DNA of 64,000 nucleotides from Setophaga petechia (GCA_024362935.1 JANCRA010000019.1:1394001-1458000); one strand, 5' to 3'; positions 51,093 to 63,423 are shown, numbered from the stretch's first letter. Notes: generated from the sequence alone by a model not told the origin. A program made the numbers and translations.

Positions 51093-51720
51093 TTTTTTTT
51101 TTTGTGAGAGTGGCTTGCAGAAAAGTTTTGTGAGTGATTTTCTGAGAGGAAAGTTCAGGAGTGGTGGTGAACTTTGCTGGGCCTCTCCAGTGCCCCTGCT
51201 TAGGTAGTTTGGTGGTAGTGAGGGTGTGATCCAAGAGCTGCTTCCCACAGAGCAGCACATGATTCACCACGACCCTTTGCTCCCTGCTCTGGAACTCCTC
51301 TGTTCTCACATCTTACCTGTCCCATCAGAATGTCCTCAGCCTGCTGAGGCCTCCATGACTGAGCTGGCCATGTTATGCAGGGTGTCTGTTTGTATCCATG
51401 GAAGATCTTTGCTGGGGGAAGATTATGTATGTAGCCCAAGAGAGAACAGAGCTGACCTCCCCTCCAGACAGCCAAACTACACAACTTTGGCTTTCAGAGG
51501 CAACCTGGTATCTCTTCTTGACCTTCCTCCACTTCCTTCTAGCTGAGCAAACATCAATAGCGAAGAAACCTTCCGCATCAGAGCTTGGATCAGTGCTCTC
51601 CAAACTCAGTACAGCTGGGAGAGCATCAAAAGCACTGCTCACCAGCACGTTGTAAGCTTGGGAAAGGTCAGAGACAGCCCTGTAGGAGTTTGTAACCTCA
51701 TTTTGGGAAAATGTCATCAA
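51093..51720 (-). pseudogene. Candidate retrocopy or unrecognised exon with 3' poly(A)
   Basis: About 0.6 kb is noticeably GC-richer than its surroundings. Read on the - strand it starts with a 115-codon ORF (51720 to 51373; segments such as AYNVLVSSAFDALPAVLS). Shorter frames follow (51309-51052, segment EFQSREQRVVVNHVLLCGK), and the block ends in 11 A (51103-51093). The pattern of a GC-richer body, frame shifts and stops, and a 3' A run would fit a decayed processed transcript. Against this, a good splice-donor match (CAG|GTAAG, boundary at 51317/51316 on the - strand) lies inside, which suggests a genomic exon instead. I do not recognise the protein. It may be neither. Confidence 0.25.
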
Positions 51721-54700
51721 CTAGCATAGTTAGTGTAGGTCCGTCAGAGTATGCTACCTGCTGAAGTCTTAAATTGTCTCCAACTCAGCTCAAATTGCAA
51801 TTTTAGAAACTTTATAAATTGTCTAACCTTTGATCATTTTCCACAGGGACAACAAAATGTGTACTCTTGACCCCAAAACAACTTCAAATCTTGTTTCCTA
51901 AAACACAGGAGGGAACATGAAAGTACTTATATTTTAAGATAGGCAGAAGACTGAATTAACCTCATTAATTCCTCTCTAAGAGCTAATGAAGCATTTAAGC
52001 AAAATTTTCACCAAACAGGTGAAAATGCACTGATTTTGTGACAGAAGAAGTGCAAGAATAATTAACCCAAATTATATATATATTTATATACACAATTTTT
52101 AAAGCTATGAACAAATGAAAATAAACCCTCTCATTATAAAATACCTGGTAGATCTAATAATAGGTAGTGTTATCAGTGCTACATGCAGCAATGTATGCTA
52201 TATGCAAGTACAAAAGATGTATTTACTTACCCCAGTGAAACCAGGAGGGAATTTCAATACCTCCCATTACCACAGTGAATTCTTTCCTCAAAAGTGTAAT
52301 TTCATTAGAGAAAGTGGTATGAAACAATTTAGGAAGTAGGAAACAAGTAGGAAAAGATTACTGTAATAGTACCTCCCATAATATTACTTACAGGCACCAT
52401 ACAATAGACGGTACATTATTTAAATGTATTTTAACTCTATTCTTCATCTGGATGTGAGCTGTATGTGTTGCAAGCATTGCTCACATGCAGGACTGGCAAG
52501 AAGACTCTAATACAGTAGGAGATGACCCAAAAATGGATAGCAAGTCTATTAATAAGCTCTTCCATTGTTATCATGGTCTGTACCTTTTCCAAGCTGTTTC
52601 CACGGTGGAAATGTGTCAACAATGTTACTTCATGAAAGATTCTCATGCAGAAAACTTTTAAAGTGGTGAGCCCTGCTGGCTGCTTATGGGAGTTCATAAA
52701 AATCTCTCTGAGTCCTCTTTAAACTGAAAATGTGTTTTTTTATATGAGCTAGGATAATGAGACTTAGAAAGACTGACTCTCTTAGTAGGAATGAGGAAAA
52801 AGGAGGCATGAAAGAGGCATCAATTTCAGACCACAAAAATAATTCAGAGTATTCTAGTGGAGATTACATCTTTGTGTCAAACTGTGGATGAGGTGGCCGT
52901 GTCTTTCTAAATTATGGGCATTGCATGAAAACAATGGCTTCATTTATTGGTCTGCTGTATGTGTGCTTACAGTGCTTGTAATTGAGGATGATTATGGTTA
53001 ATGATTCTAGTAATGTGTACTTTCAAACCAGCAGGACAGTGTAATTTGTATCAAATCTATTCAGTATCTCTTCAGGCGTTTTGCCGAGTTTAACTTTAAC
53101 CCAGTACTTGCTGTGGAGGAAACCTCTGGAAGCTTCACAGCTGGCTCAAATAGAAAATTTCATGGTACTTTCACAGTGCACTCAAAAAAAAAAAAATAAG
53201 GAAAAAAGAAAAGAAAAAGAAAAAAAAGAAAAAAAGCAAGCTTTCACAAGCTTCATCTCATCTGGGTGGCTTGTAGCCTGTCATATTTTAATATGATAAG
53301 GCCAAGATCTCTACAGGAAACAGTTGTGTGTAGGATGCAAAACAAAAATAAAACATCTGTCTGTGAATGGTTGATGATATTTTCCCAAGCAAAATTAAGT
53401 GTTTTTGAAGAAAAGATTCACATTTCTTATAATTTTTTTGGAATAAACAAATAAAAGCAATAGTCAGGTATTCTTTTCAAGAGGCAGAACTAAATTTCCA
53501 GAGCATTTTATTGCACATCTTTCAGCAAAGTCTTCCTCAGCTTACCCTTTAAATACAGACACAGTATATAGGCAACAAGAATCTCAGTTGTGGGTTGCAG
53601 AGAAAGAACAGAGAAATTGGAGGCACATTTAAGAAGATAAAACAGGCAAGGCCGTAAAATTATTTTACGTTAACCAAGAATTTAACTGCTCTTTAATTTC
53701 CGGGTTATAATCCTATATTTTTAACTACAGCAAATGTCTTTATTATGTCTTTCTTCTGTTTCCTTGCTTTTTTTTTAGCTTGGTGGTGCCAGTCAATATT
53801 TTCATGTACAATAAAGCCAATGACTCTATCAGCTTGACCAATTTTGATCTGACACAGTATTTATTATTGCACAGACACTGGCTTTTATTCTGAAAGGGTA
53901 AGTACTTTCTCAGACTTACTGAATTGCTTATTGATTTCATAATTACCTGATATTTGTGATTGCCTAGGTTTTCTTCTCTTCTGTGTTTTGTTATGATCAG
54001 TTGTTGTCATTTGTGCTCTTTTTTGCTAGGTCTTGTAGATCAGCATGTGGTTCAAAACAATGAGATTTTCGAGTTTTAGGTATGAAGAAGCAAGCATGAA
54101 AATACTTTAGCTTGTACCACTTTCGTAAGTCTTCAAGGGATTCCAGGCCTCTGGGATGTCTAGATTGTAAGATAAAACAGTGTATATTTATTTAATACTT
54201 TCTCTGTCTATAGGAATTGCAATTTACTATTCTTTCCTGGATCCTACTGTGAGACTCTGGGGGAAGACTTTAGAGAACACCCTCCTTGTGCCTCGCTTCT
54301 ACCACTGAAACCACAACTCACTGTCAGCAATTGTCCTGCCATTCTACTCTTCAGGAAGAAAAGGCAAGCTTGCTCCTAGAAGTCCATAATTTTATTTCAA
54401 ATTTCAGTGAGTAGAATAATCACAAGAATCTTTCCTTTTACAGAAATTTCAGGATATCTGTAAAGGGAAATAAGATTCTAAACCTTGAAAAAAATGAGAA
54501 ACCTATTACCATGGGAGTGCATAGCACAAACGTAAGTATCTGATGTAGGTCTTTCACAAACAACTTGCTGCCTTGTCAAAGGGAGATGAATAAAATCTCA
54601 CAAAGACTCTAAACTCCTCATGCATTTTCATAGTTGCAGCTGTAGCTTTCAAGGGCTCCATTTCAAAAGTCAGAACAGCTTACATACAAAAATATACAAT

Positions 54701-55269
54701 GATCCTACAGCCCAGGAGGAGCTCTGATTTTCAGAAATGCTGTTGTATTTATTCACTAGGTACAAATGTAAGTAGCTGCATCTCTTGGGAAAAAAAATCC
54801 CCATCATTTCTATTCCAAATAAAAGATTATGCTGTTATTACAAAGTATTAATAGGGTTTGAGGAGGAAGACGAACATTTCCTTTTACAAGTCAGAGGCCA
54901 TAACTGGTAGGGACTAGTAAGTGTAAGCTACCAGAGTGGAAATAAAGTTAATTAATACCTCTCCACTGATTTCAGCAAATCTATGTAACTTCAATAAAGT
55001 TTTGCTAATATATTTTAGGTATATTTTAGATGCCTATATTAAAACAGGGGTTATCTATTTGCATTTAGCAACCATCAATAAAATGTGACTCACATTAGGA
55101 TTCTGTTTTATAGAAACTCAAGCTTCAACAAACTAAATGCAGAAGGTGCATCAAGTAATTGGACAGATGTACTCAGTAAAATTTCAAAAGTTGGGCAAAC
55201 CACATGTTGCAAGATTAGCAAATCAATCTGGCCATGTCAGTACTTCTTCAAGAACGGAAACACACAAAG
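51721..55269. other. Non-coding stretch with no supported gene
   Basis: AT-rich sequence. A purine-only A/G tract occupies about 53184-53236. ORFs stay below 90 codons and have no recognisable product. Confidence 0.55.
53184..53236. repeat. A-rich purine tract
   Basis: Fifty-three bases are A and G apart from a single T (53197), starting with a run of 13 A. It could be an old poly(A) tail of an unrecognised insertion or a simple repeat. Confidence 0.85.
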
Positions 55270-55489
55270 ATTTCTTCTTAGGAAAATTTCTTTACTGCAC
55301 GGATAGTGAGGCACTGAAACATGTTGCCCAGAGAGGTTGTAAGCTCCTCATCCCTGAAGGCATACAAGACCAGGCTGGATGGGGCTCTGAGTAATCTGGT
55401 CCAGTGAAATGTTTCCTGTCCACAGCAGGGAGGTTAGAACTAGATGACCTCTAAGGTCCCTTTAACCCAAGCTATTTTATGACTCTATT
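55270..55489 (+). mobile_element. CR1 LINE 3'-end fragment
   Basis: The + strand reads 'ggaaaatttctttactgcac', 'gtgaggcactgaaacatgtt', 'gcccagagaggttgtaagc', 'accaggctggatggggctct', 'gagtaatctggtccagtg', 'ggaggttagaactagatgac', 'ctaaggtccctttaaccc' and 'tttatgactctatt'. These follow the avian CR1 3' region in order (GTGAGGCACTGGAACAGGTTGCCCAGAG, CCAGGCTGGATGGGGCTCTGAGCAACCTGGT, GTTGGAACTAGATGA, AGGTCCCTTCCAACCC, ATTCTATGA). It is 5'-truncated, old and non-coding, and among the clearest copies in the window. Confidence 0.92.
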
Positions 55490-58439
55490 AATCTAGAATG
55501 TAATACCCTATGAATAAAAAATTCTGATCACCACTGAACTTAAGACTGAAAATATTCTTGGTACCTGTTAATTTCTTCTTGCAAAACATTTCAACATGAT
55601 AAAGACAAGCAAACACACCCAGATAAATTTGCTAAACTAAAATCTGTCACTTTTTCATTACAAATGACAAGGCTGATGGACTCAAGGCTAATGGTAGTGG
55701 GTGCACTTTGCCTGCCATGATGGGTCAAAACTTGTGCTTTGCAAAAAAGTGATGACTTGTAAAAACTACTGATTGATTTGCACCATGGCAAATGAAATTT
55801 GGCTGTAGGGACTTGTTCACAGGTAATTACATAACTAAATTGCAGCTCAATCAGGAGTTTGTCAAACAGAAGCAAAATCAACATTTCTCATCTTAGATGA
55901 AACTTAAATTCCTTCATTTTTAGCCCCTTGAACAAGAAAATCTGAAAAATTATTATCACACATTTTGCATGGAAAACAGTGAAAAGACAGATAAATTGTT
56001 GCAATGCTTTCCATTGAATATAATATGAAGAATCAACACAGTGCTCACAAAGAAGATAAAACATTCCAAGCATCAGATGACGTCCTTTCACGATTCCAGG
56101 CAACTTCTTTCACTAAGTTGTGAGGCCACGAGTAATTCCAATCATTTATGACTGAATAATTTCACAGAGCAACCACTTCAACTACCTTCAAGTCATGAAA
56201 AGTATCTACTCAGCAACTGTTCAATTGTGCAGTGTTGACACACTGCTGGCAGTAGTGGCATTTGCTGACTTCTTGATTTTGTAAATGTGATGTATGAGGG
56301 TATATAGACTTTGAGAAAACAAAAGTTCTGCTTTATACTTCTTACTATTTCTGTAACCAGGAAAAAAGAACACTGAAGGTTACATTATTTTTTCCACCAT
56401 TTTCCATATATAAACAGATAATATGTAGTACAAAACCAGGTTACTTGACTTTTTATTCTGATTCTGTGCTCATGCAAAGCATCATTTTATGCTTCAAAAT
56501 AAAAAATCCTTGATTTACCTTCATACAGTAACTTCTATTAGCAAAACCTGCTTTAATAAATTGTGGTTCACACCCCCCAAAAAAAGCAGTTATTGTAAAA
56601 TAAGCTTTATGCAACTGTACAGATGAGCCATTTATAGCAAGAAAAAGGAATGATTTATGTTGGTAGATGAGATATTCAGAACTTTCAGCAATGTCATTTA
56701 GGAGTTATTTTTTTATTAGGGTAGGTATTAGGATAGTTATTATTTACTATCTAATGCAAGAGCTATTTTCTTTTCTCATTCATGAAATAATAATCTGAAA
56801 ACAAATTATCCATTAAATTTCATTCTTGCAAGTTAGTATATACCTTCCCATGGTAACCTTCTAACTTTACAAATAAACTTTGGCTTGACTCTTGGGATTT
56901 ACTTGAAATTTACTTATCTATGGGCCAGCCTTTTTCAGTTTTGTGCAGTGTTAGCAGAGTTGGGATTTTATAACTGCTGGAACTGGACTGAGTATATGAA
57001 AAGCAATTTCAGGCCATTAGACAAGATAATGATCTCAGTAAAGGGACTAAGAGCAAGATGAGACTTTGGATTCTGCAGCTTTAAAAATGCAAGATCATCC
57101 ACTTGTGGTTGTTTTGAATAGGATTTAATTTCTTATTTTTCATGTAGCAGCATTTGAATTCCAAGGATATTCATCTAATGTGCTTCAGCTGTTAGCCTTT
57201 AACTAGGGTTTAGCAGGGTCATGTGTTCATCATAAGTACACTACAGTTCATTAAATAATTGCAGTAAGTCAGAGAGCAGATTCAAGAATTAACTAAATAA
57301 AAATTATGTGATTTAGGTAATATCTATTTTCCATACATTCAAAAAACAAACAGAAAAAAAACCCAAAAACCAGCATTTTTCACATTTTAAATCGTATTTT
57401 TAAGTTATAAAGATTCATATTTTTTCACTTGAGTTCTTTTTCTCTCTTACTTCAGGCTGGTGTTTTTCCAACACAATATAGAGGTGGCATGGCACCACTG
57501 CAGAGTATTGGTTTCTAAGGAATTTTATTAGGAGGACTATGAAACTCTAAGGCAGTTGTGTTATTACTAAAGAGGTTACATAGTGTTTTATGGAGAGTCA
57601 GCATTTCCTCCTCCATGAATTGAAAAGCTTCTGGGAAGAAGATATTCCTTGGGTATTCTGTGTTTTTATGAGTCTGAGAAAGCAACCACATTACAATAAT
57701 CTCATTAAATATAGAATACAACTAAACGTATTTTCCTATTAGCATATTATTCTCTTTTCTTCCACAGCCAGCTGGTAACCTTTCATTGCCTGACATCTAC
57801 TACAGGGCAAACTGTAGAGAGTTGCTCTCTAATTGACACTGAATTCCAAGCTCTGTGTATTCTGTCTATTCTTTCAGTAGGTAAGGATCAGAAGAGATTT
57901 TCCTGATACCACAAACTGCTTTATGAAAGTGATTTTAATCTGTACTGAAGGAAGTCATTTCATAAATTAAGTAATAATATATTATTATTAAATAATTATT
58001 AAATAATTAAATATTGAAAATTGCAATACTTTCTGCCTTTTTTTTCCTATCCCTAAATCCATAATAATTTTTTCTCTACCTGAGAACTATTCTGCAGTTG
58101 TTGTGGCAGATCTTTTGTTCATTAGATGTTATTTTGTAAGAGCTTGACTATAATTGCAGATGACATTTCTATTTGATGTAGGACTTGCACTAGATGAAAT
58201 GTGTAAGTTTATCTAAAATTATCCAAATTTAGGTATGTTAGTATTTATATGTGTATGCATGTATTCAAATGTACTAGAGTTTCCTGGCTACATAATATTT
58301 TTTTCAAGGGACTAGCTCCATAACTTTATATTAACTTTTTTTCAAACATTGGAAAAACACACAAGAAATTGAAAAACTATTAAAGATGTAGATATAATTT
58401 GAAGGATTTATTGCTTTTCTGCCTGGAACTTATTCTTTT

Positions 58440-58441
<2 letters not shown>
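55490..58441. other. Non-coding stretch with no supported gene
   Basis: AT-rich sequence with an A/T-only patch near 57966-58015 and an imperfect ATTAGG(G/A)TAG repeat near 56716-56740. ORFs are below 100 codons, with no recognisable product. Confidence 0.55.

Positions 58442-58477
<36 letters not shown>
58442..58477. repeat. T homopolymer, 36 nt
   Basis: An uninterrupted run of 36 T, followed after one G by 7 more T. It is long enough that its true length may vary between individuals or be mis-sequenced. On the - strand it is a poly(A) run, but I recognise no retroposon body next to it. Confidence 0.9.
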
Positions 58478-58478
<1 letters not shown>

Positions 58479-59083
58479 TTTTTTTGTCTGAGTAAAATAA
58501 ACATCATTAGGATATTGTGGAAGTTCCTTTTAAATATAAATATCCTACCACAAAATAAAAATGTAATAGAAACTGGTTGTGTTTGGTATACATTGCCATG
58601 TTTTTTTAAGCAAATAACAGAAGGATGGTTTGAGCTGTGGCAATCTACCAGTGATGCAGATCTCTTGAGGTGCCAGTTCACCACCAGCTCATCACAAACC
58701 CTGAGAGCAAGGATTAAACAAGGCTGGGCATAGCAGTGCTGATTTTCAATCTACTGGTCTTTTTACTATGCAAGTTATTCAATAATAAGACTAAAAAAGT
58801 CTAAAAAATTGTTAATTTTCTATTATTCCATCTGTAGTGTAAGAACCAGGAGATGAAGACAGGAGGCTAGCTATTCTCTCTGGAATATCCTACCTGTAAG
58901 GAAGCTTTCCTTTGTTCCATCCAAATGAGGGTATAACAAGGAAAGAAATAAATCCTTTTGTCTTTCTCTCATCTCTCATCCTCTAAACTGTCAGATGAAG
59001 GACATTTGAATTTTGGGACAATCACCAAACTGAAAGAGCTATGTGAATTTAGCATGATTAAATACACAGACATTGTAAAAATA
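58478..59083. other. Non-coding stretch before the inverted repeat
   Basis: No recognisable gene. A 78-codon ORF (58958-59194, +) runs into the left inverted-repeat arm, but the protein is not recognisable. Confidence 0.55.
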
Positions 59084-59199
59084 CCTAAACTCTTACCAAT
59101 TATGTATAAAGTTATTAACAAAATGCTGGCAGAATGCCTGATCTACATGCCAACCCTGCAGACGCCAGTGTCAATAATTGTATTTGAGTTTTAATGGCA
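59084..59199 (+). repeat. Left arm of a 116-bp inverted repeat
   Basis: This arm is the reverse complement of 60976-61091 with 4 mismatches in 116 bases and no gaps. The mismatches are two near the outer end (ctctt versus cccct) and two near the inner end (gacgccagtg versus gacaccactg). The sequence is moderately AT-rich but not simple and matches no family that I know. It sits between 13-bp direct repeats (tatgtgaatttag at 59040-59052 and 59207-59219). Confidence 0.9.
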
Positions 59200-60975
59200 A
59201 TAAAGTTATGTGAATTTAGTATTGAAGAAGCACCCTACAGCAACCTAGCAGCAGATGTTTGCCTCCTTGTGCCTCTGAAAGGTGTGTAAAGGCAGTGACT
59301 GAACGGTCTGGGTGCTGTGAGTTGTGCCATCCATTCTGATGGAGCTGGGGTTTGCATCAATCATTGCTTTCTGTGTCCTCTACCCCCACCTACATCCTGA
59401 GCCCCTGAAGTCAGCTCAAGGCTCCTTACATTCTGATGAGGTGACCAGGAAACAAGTTTTTTAGGTACATGTTGGCCTAAACAATCTTCTTGTGCTGCTA
59501 CTTGCATGTAGCAGGACGTGCAAGTACATCCCTTAAGACAGAATATGTTAAAGCTCATTTTCTTTTAGTTTATTTTTACAAAAAATATTTATGCCAGCAT
59601 AAATACACTAAAAATTTTCAAAACTGTTGTCAAAATTCTGGTTTATTAATCTTTGTTTTCTGAGAAACAAAGATATTTTTTGATGTTTTATTCCTTATAA
59701 AATAGAAGCTTTGATGAGTTTTACTTCTTTTTGTTGTTAAGAACTCCTCCTTAATTAAAAGCTATCAAACAATCTCTGAACATTTTTTTTCCTGTAGAAT
59801 TTATGATTTTTATTAAAGGACTTTGTTTTGTCCATAAAACAGTGTGACACTGGAGGAGGGTATTAATTTTTTTATGGACTAAAAATGTAAATACTGCATG
59901 TCAACTGAAAATAGTCCAGTATTTTTAACTATTTCTTAGAACTGAACCTTCACTTTTTGGATCAGTTCCATTACTGTTTGGTTTTCCAGGTGGTTTTGGC
60001 AAAGATATAGAGATATTTTTCAGAGGAGAAGGTTGTTACATTAAAAAAATAATAACTATAATCCTTTTGGCAGAAAAAAACCTCTGTGATTAAGATGATA
60101 AAATTATCACTACTTCTCAAATTAATTTATGGGAAAAAACCTAGAGATTAAAATTTTAAGCTATGTACAGGAATGAATATCCAGCATCACCAACATTCTA
60201 GGAATTATTCAATATAACTTACAGTGAAAAAGAGTCATAAAAAAGTCAGCATTATTGCTCTTCTGCAGGCTTTTGAATACAAGTATAGAGCAATTGCTTC
60301 ATAATATTTTTTTAATGAGCAATCTGACCATTAGAAGATTTTGTCTGTTCAATTGCTCTTGTATCCATAACTCCCTGTTACTGCTTGAAAGCATAATGAC
60401 CATATAATCTATGAAAACTTGCCTGCATAGAAAAAAACCCAGAAATCATACTTACAGTAATGGGGTGGTCTGCTGCAATATGTTTTTTTTATGAATCCCA
60501 CGAATTTCTTTTTTCTGTTTCCCATTTAAACTTTTAGTATTACATATCACTGATGTTATCAGTTCCTTGGAGGGAGGTTGTATTTTGTTGTATCTTTACA
60601 GAGTATGAAACACAACAGCCTATTTGTCTAAGGCTACTAGATGTAGTGGTGGTGGGAAATAAGATTTCTCATTGCGTGCTATCCCATTGAAAATTTATAC
60701 ATACAATTTTATTTCATTTGTTTCTTCCTAAATAAAAGCTCAATACCACCGTAAGTCTAAAGTAAATTCTATATACCTGGTAAATGACGAAATTAACAAA
60801 AACATTATTCATAATATCAGAATAACCCAGAGATTTTATGTCACTGATATTTAAAGATTATTGTCTTGAAACAATAATTTAGGATAAGATGCAACAGACT
60901 GTATGGATTGTAAATGCAACTCCACATAAATGTTTCATATCATGCACAGACATAGCTATTTGACGAGTGAGTACC
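59200..60975. other. Spacer between the inverted-repeat arms
   Basis: About 1.8 kb of sequence with a GC-richer start (59270-59480) and AT-rich remainder. The longest ORF is 65 codons (59361-59558, -). No transposase-like protein is recognisable, so there is no direct sign that the arms are the ends of an autonomous DNA transposon. Confidence 0.6.
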
Positions 60976-61091
60976 TGCCATTAAAACTCAAATACAATTA
61001 TTGACAGTGGTGTCTGCAGGGTTGGCATGTAGATCAGGCATTCTGCCAGCATTTTGTTAATAACTTTATACATAATTGGTAGGGGTTTAGG
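60976..61091 (-). repeat. Right arm of a 116-bp inverted repeat
   Basis: Read on the - strand this is about 97% identical to 59084-59199. Beyond its outer end a weak continuation (agacat, then cctaaac in both arms, with a 7-bp gap) may exist, which would make the original repeat slightly longer. No short target-site duplication is seen around the arm. Confidence 0.9.
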
Positions 61092-62828
61092 TTTATGTCT
61101 TTTCTTTTTGCTTAATGAAGTATTATATGGTCAGGTATTCAAAATAATTGAGATTCAAGAAGCCATTTGTTTTTGAATATCAACTCTTCTTTCCAAAACT
61201 GAAAACTATAATCTCAATAGTTTACCCAGAACTTTAAAACTATAATTTTTTTCTGAATAAAATATTCTGATTTTAAAAGAATTCCTGGCACACTCGGTTT
61301 TCTATATGAACATTGCTTACATAAAATCAGACACATGCAAGTCTTTTTAAAATCTGAATTTACATAAAAATATGGTTTTGTTTCACTTTGTGTTAAATTT
61401 CTAAAGATATTGTATAAAGAATAGCCATTAGTACATAATTGTGAAGACAGAAAAACATAACTGGTATTTTCAGAAAGCAAATTTCAAGTGTGAAATATAC
61501 ATGTAAGAGATGAAAATGAAACATAAAAATGAAGTTCATATGCTGGATATGTAGTTCACACCAGTTGGCCACTTGCAACAGACTGAGTTTTGATGCATGG
61601 TATCACTCAATGTTTTATCAGTTTCGACCATATTTTCTGCTTAGTAAGAATATGCCTTCTTAGGACTATTAATTTTTCAATATGTTTATTGTTCTTAGAT
61701 AGATGTAAAAAATACTTTTTTGCTTTGCATTACTTTCTCCTCCAAATACTTTTCTTACAAGAATATCTGGAGAGGTATTTCCCAGAAGAGTTTTTCCTCC
61801 AGCTGACTTACTCAGAAGAGCTATTTCTCAGAAAAGTTGGATTTTTTTCTCTGATTCTGTAGTAACTGAATGTCATCATGGGAATTTTTCCCCCTGCTGC
61901 TCCAATCCTCCAACAACTCCCTGGTGATAAATCGTCAGTTTTAATACTGGCTTACTGGTGGAACCAGTACTTGCTTAACTAACACTAGGAGAAAGGTGGA
62001 TGTGCACAGGTTGTAAATGGGTTTAATCTGCAAAAAGATTACTCAGTTTTTACTTGGTAAGGATCTTTTCCAGATCTTCCCTTACCTGGTCCAAAGGTTT
62101 TTGCCAGGAACTATCTATCTGCACATGTGAGGTACAAACCAAATGGTTCATTGAAGCTTCACCCTACGTGGCATCCCAGAAATTTTTAACAAATGGAACC
62201 TTTCCAGAAATATGAAATTACATAATTTGGGGGAAATATCATGTTCTTAGTGAGTGCTCTGTCATGCAGTCCTGAAACAGGACTTTTTTAACTTTGCAGG
62301 ATGATTTAAAGTACATTTTTAGCATATGCTCATATTGAAACATTTTCAGTTGATACAGATATTAACCTTCATTTCATACAGTCCCATTTTTCTAATGACA
62401 AGTAGAAATACCCACCTATGCTAACTTTGCAGTCTCTCTTCCAAGATTTTTTTTTCCTCCAAGAAAAACACTTATGAGCCGGGCAGATTGCGCTACCTTC
62501 TGCTAAACACCTGCTGTTGGCTCAACAGCAAGTGCAGACACAGACCCATGCTCATAGCAGACACCTTAACAGAGCAAATATCCTTTGGCACTTATGTCAA
62601 ACTGAAACCTCATGGTGTCCCTCTGTGATTTATCACCCTAGAAATCCTTTAGGGAGCTGTGGTGCCTACTACAGGAGATGGCAGCCCCATGTGAAGGCTG
62701 TTGCTTGGTCCCAAGAGCAGTACGGCTGCTGGCAGCGAGACGTGGAATCCAGGCATGCTGACACAGGTATGAGCCACACATCTGCTACATAGCATCAACT
62801 GTCCTCTCTTCTGCCTGTTTACTTTTGA
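61092..62828. other. Non-coding stretch with no supported gene
   Basis: AT-rich until about 62460 and then GC-richer up to the CR1 insertion. The 91-codon ORF at 62517-62792 (+) is unrecognised and ends shortly before the CR1. Confidence 0.55.
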
Positions 62829-63047
62829 CATGGAATCACAGAATCAGAGACTTGTTTGTGTTGGGAAAGGTCTTTGAGATTAAGTCTAACTGTTAACCCA
62901 GCACTGCCAAGTTCACCATTGTACCGTGTCCCTGAGCATAGCATCTGCACATATTTTAAATACCTCCAGGTGTAGTGACTCCACCACTTTCCTAGGAAGC
63001 CTGTTCCAATGCTTGATCTTTTTGGTAAATACATTATCCTTAATATC
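62829..63047 (-). mobile_element. CR1 LINE copy A, 3' part (interrupted by a second CR1)
   Basis: The + strand begins with 'catggaatcacagaatcag', followed by 'ttgggaaaggtctttgagat', 'taacccagcactgccaag', 'accgtgtccctgagcatagc', 'tttaaatacctccaggtg' and 'agcctgttccaatgcttga'. This is the reverse complement of an avian CR1 3' UTR. It stops at '..ttatccttaatatc' and continues at 63424 with 'atccaatcaaaatatcccc', exactly the next block of the same consensus. It therefore hosts the insertion at 63048-63423. Confidence 0.92.
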
Positions 63048-63423
63048 ACAGAATCATTTAGGTTGGAAAAGACGTCTAAGGTCATCAAGTCCAACATTTG
63101 ATACATCACCACCTTGTCAACTATACTGTAACACTAACATACAGTCATTTCTTGATGTGGTGTGATGACTCCACTACCTTCTTGGGCAGTCCATTTCAAT
63201 GTTTATCAACCAAGAAATTCTTCCTGACCTCCAGACCTGTCACCAGTTTCCTTGCCTTTTGCTGGACACACTCCAACACCTCAATGTCTTGAAGTGAGGG
63301 ACCCAGAACTGGGCACAGCACTGGAGGTGCAGCCTCAGTATCGTACATGTACAGTGCCCAGAGGAAAAAACTTCCTTTGTCCTGGCCACACTCTATATCT
63401 GATATAGCCAGGATGCCATTGGC
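63048..63423 (-). mobile_element. CR1 LINE copy B, nested in copy A, internally deleted
   Basis: It opens with its own CR1 3' end ('acagaatcatttaggttgg', 'aaaagacgtctaaggtcatc', 'aagtccaac'), then runs to 'gaaattcttcctgacctcc'. From about 63236 it jumps to sequence normally about 190 bp further into the element: 'caccagtttccttgcctt', 'gctggacacactccaacacc', 'tcaatgtcttgaagtgag'. On the - strand this second part still reads DIEVLECVQQKARKLVTGLE, the C-terminus of CR1 reverse transcriptase. Copy B ends at '..gccaggatgccattggc'. It is coding-dead. A trinucleotide 'atc' is present on both sides (63045-63047 and 63424-63426), possibly a very short target duplication. Confidence 0.9.

Noticed and set aside
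62040..62075. Imperfect hairpin (ggtaagg..cccttacc)
   Set aside because: Bulged and isolated. No microRNA-like stem length.
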